Source: Chloroflexota bacterium
GTDB taxonomy: Bacteria > Chloroflexota > Anaerolineae > JACRMK01
Direction: 5' to 3'
NCBI GenBank assembly: GCA_016200765.1
Contig: JACQEC010000096.1
Span: 1 to 6,082 of the forward strand
Length of the DNA: 6,082 nucleotides
Shown: positions 4,732 through 6,082 of the stretch, in pieces
Layout: each line of letters opens with the position of its first letter
Numbering within the stretch: position 1 is the stretch's first letter
Program-made: the position numbers and the translations under genes
Notes under the pieces: generated by a model
The model's database searches: none
Seen by the model: only the letters and a program-made list of their open reading frames with translations
Told to the model about the DNA's origin: nothing

Positions 4732-5938
4732 CGAGATGCCCCTGCGGGCGCGGGAGCTGGCGCTGTTGCCCAAACGGCGCCCGCGGCCCGCCAAGGGTAT
4801 CGAGGCCGGGCTGTTCCATAATGCGATGGTGTTTCTGCATGAACTACGTGTGGTGCCGCTCGCGGCGCTGGTCGTTTTGGTCGCCGCGTTAGATGTCGGC
4901 GCGGGCCAGTGGCTCGGCGCTGTGTCTACTGGCGCCTTGGTATGCGCCCAAGCGGCTGACATGCTCTTGTTGGCCGGTTTGTCGAGGAAGGGCATTTCGT
5001 TTGCGCCCCTGCAACACCAGTGGCTTGCTCCGGCTGTGTTGCGGCTGATCGGGGCGCTGGCAGTGACTGCGCTGGCTGGCGTGACGCAAGCCGCGGCGGC
5101 AGACCTGGCGAATATCGCCGTTCAAGCCATCGGTGTGGCGCTGGTTATCCGGGCGTATTGGCTGGAGCCGAGCGGGTTGGGCTTGTCACGCATCGAGTTG
5201 GAGATAGCGGCGTTCAGAGCGGGCGCGGAGATCAAGCTCTTGCACGTGGCGGACGTGCATCTCGAGCGGCGCGGCAGACGAGAAGACAAATTGGTTGAGC
5301 TGGCCCGCCGCGCGCGGCCTGATGCGATTCTCTACACCGGCGACTTTTTGAACTTGTCGTTCACTCACGATCCGAAGGCGCAGAGCCATGCGCGAGACCT
5401 GTGGAACGAGTTGAGCGCCATCGCGCCGACCTACGCGGTGGCGGGCAGTCCGCCGGTGGACCCGCAACCGGTGGTGGCGAAGATATTGGCCGATGGTCGG
5501 GCGACGTGGCTGCGCGATGAAGCGCGCGCCCTGTGCGTAGATGGACATACCATCCAACTGATTGGCGTGACCTGCACGCATGATCCGGTCGGAGACGGCG
5601 AGCGCCTGCGCTGTGTGTCGAGTCAGGCGCGCGCTGACCTGTTCACGATCCTGCTGTATCACGCGCCCGACCTTGCGCCACAGGCCGCCGCCTTGAACAC
5701 AATTGATGTGCATCTGGCGGGACACACGCACGGGGGCCAGATTCGCCTGTGGCCTTACGGGGCGCTGGTCACGAGTTCGTTGTACCACAAGCAGCTAGAG
5801 ATGGGGCTATACCAACTGCGGTCTATGCTGTTGTATGTGAGCCGCGGGGTCGGGCTTGAGGGCAAGGGCGCACCGCGCGCACGACTACAGTGCCCGCCGG
5901 AGGTGACGCTGTGGGTCCTGCGGGGCCCGCAAGGCTAA
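4706..5938 (+). CDS. Membrane-anchored calcineurin-like metallophosphoesterase with divergent motif III
   Basis: This encodes 410 residues from TTG 4706 (400 if ATG 4736 is used). About four hydrophobic helices lie at roughly 47-64, 69-91, 108-128 and 133-152, after a basic N-terminus. A soluble phosphoesterase domain follows from about residue 175, as in YaeI/YkuE-type membrane phosphohydrolases. Metal-site motifs visible are DVH (D183, H185), TGDF (D213), H319 in LLYHAP, and GHTH (H340, H342) within a typical AGHTHGGQIRLWP block (338-350). The usual GNHD/E motif is replaced by GSPPVD (247-252), so the metal-ligating Asn and the adjacent His are absent. The C-terminus (LLYVSRGVG, then PPEVTLW) ends as family members do, so the protein appears complete. 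It overlaps the beta-sandwich gene and is probably co-transcribed with it. Substrate is unknown; relatives act on phosphodiesters or lipid-linked substrates at the membrane. Confidence 0.9.
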   Translation: MSRFRLTHSEMPLRARELALLPKRRPRPAKGIEAGLFHNAMVFLHELRVVPLAALVVLVAALDVGAGQWLGAVSTGALVCAQAADMLLLAGLSRKGISFAPLQHQWLAPAVLRLIGALAVTALAGVTQAAAADLANIAVQAIGVALVIRAYWLEPSGLGLSRIELEIAAFRAGAEIKLLHVADVHLERRGRREDKLVELARRARPDAILYTGDFLNLSFTHDPKAQSHARDLWNELSAIAPTYAVAGSPPVDPQPVVAKILADGRATWLRDEARALCVDGHTIQLIGVTCTHDPVGDGERLRCVSSQARADLFTILLYHAPDLAPQAAALNTIDVHLAGHTHGGQIRLWPYGALVTSSLYHKQLEMGLYQLRSMLLYVSRGVGLEGKGAPRARLQCPPEVTLWVLRGPQG

Positions 5939-6082
5939 TGACTCACTCACCTTACGCAGCCAGGCGAACAGGTTGCAATTCACGCAGCGCAGTGAAGGCG
6001 GTCTGTAAAGCCTGGAGATAGAGTTTTGCTTTGAGGGCGAAGTGATTGATCTGGGTGCTGACCTTCAACATCTCGAGTTTGA
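5939..6082 (-). mobile_element. Insertion sequence, 3' end (partial)
   Basis: A transposase C-terminus reaches to within 13 bp of the phosphoesterase stop codon, so the element tip must lie about here; the exact end is not determined. Reading outward, the tip begins GCGTAAGGTG. The left-edge element reads outward GCGAAAGTCC, so six of the first seven bases match and then they diverge. This is weak support for related terminal repeats. Confidence 0.5.
5952..6082 (-). CDS. Transposase, C-terminal fragment (runs off right edge)
   Basis: The minus strand is open from the window edge to TAA at 5952-5954, giving 43 residues. They include NHFALKAKLYLQALQTAF near the end and finish RLAA. The 'NHF.LKA.LYL.AL..AF..L..L' pattern is what I recall at the C-terminus of IS701/IS4-like DDE transposases; no search was possible. 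The reading direction is the same as for the left-edge fragment. The two fragments do not overlap in protein position, so they cannot be compared with each other, but they could be the two ends of the same kind of element. The gene converges on the phosphoesterase gene, with no terminator between them. Confidence 0.68.
   Translation of the reverse strand, partial: KLEMLKVSTQINHFALKAKLYLQALQTAFTALRELQPVRLAA

Overview
The window reads as a piece of a GC-rich bacterial chromosome, most plausibly Chloroflexota. This is an inference from three things: high-GC coding sequence, a non-coding block rich in short palindromes and heptamer repeats of the kind common in that phylum, and a tungsten/molybdenum aldehyde:ferredoxin oxidoreductase. 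No rRNA or other taxonomic marker is present, so the assignment is tentative.

There are two divergent gene sets separated by a repeat-filled spacer at about 3474-3948. Leftward (minus strand), a near-consensus promoter drives an aldehyde:ferredoxin oxidoreductase (1560-3473). After 27 bp comes a thiamine-diphosphate-dependent 2-oxoacid dehydrogenase E1 alpha subunit (531-1532). Its TGA overlaps the ATG of a DinB/ClbS/DfsB-family four-helix-bundle protein (106-534). This looks like one short redox/carbon-metabolism operon, but no E1 beta, E2 or E3 gene is in view. Rightward (plus strand), a second TATAAT promoter precedes a concanavalin-like beta-sandwich protein of unknown function (3949-4731). 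It overlaps by 26 bp a membrane-anchored metallophosphoesterase (4706-5938) that lacks the usual GNHD/E metal motif.

Both window edges are insertion-sequence DNA. The left edge carries the first 32 codons of a transposase (minus strand). The right edge carries the last 43 codons of a transposase in the same orientation. Neither piece appears in six-frame lists because both run off the window. The left element appears to have inserted into the C-terminal coding part of the DinB-like gene, replacing the helix that normally carries the remaining metal-binding histidines. The right element abuts the 3' end of the phosphoesterase. The roughly 5.8 kb of host genes is therefore bracketed by same-orientation transposase fragments, which could mean two IS copies or an assembly broken at a repeated IS.

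The strongest points for follow-up are the IS-truncated DinB-like gene, the missing phosphoesterase motif, a 13-bp tandem duplication that switches the start frame of the beta-sandwich gene, and the nested palindromes between two back-to-back promoters. No clearly new multi-gene system is evident; the overlapping beta-sandwich/phosphoesterase pair is the best candidate for an uncharacterised functional unit.
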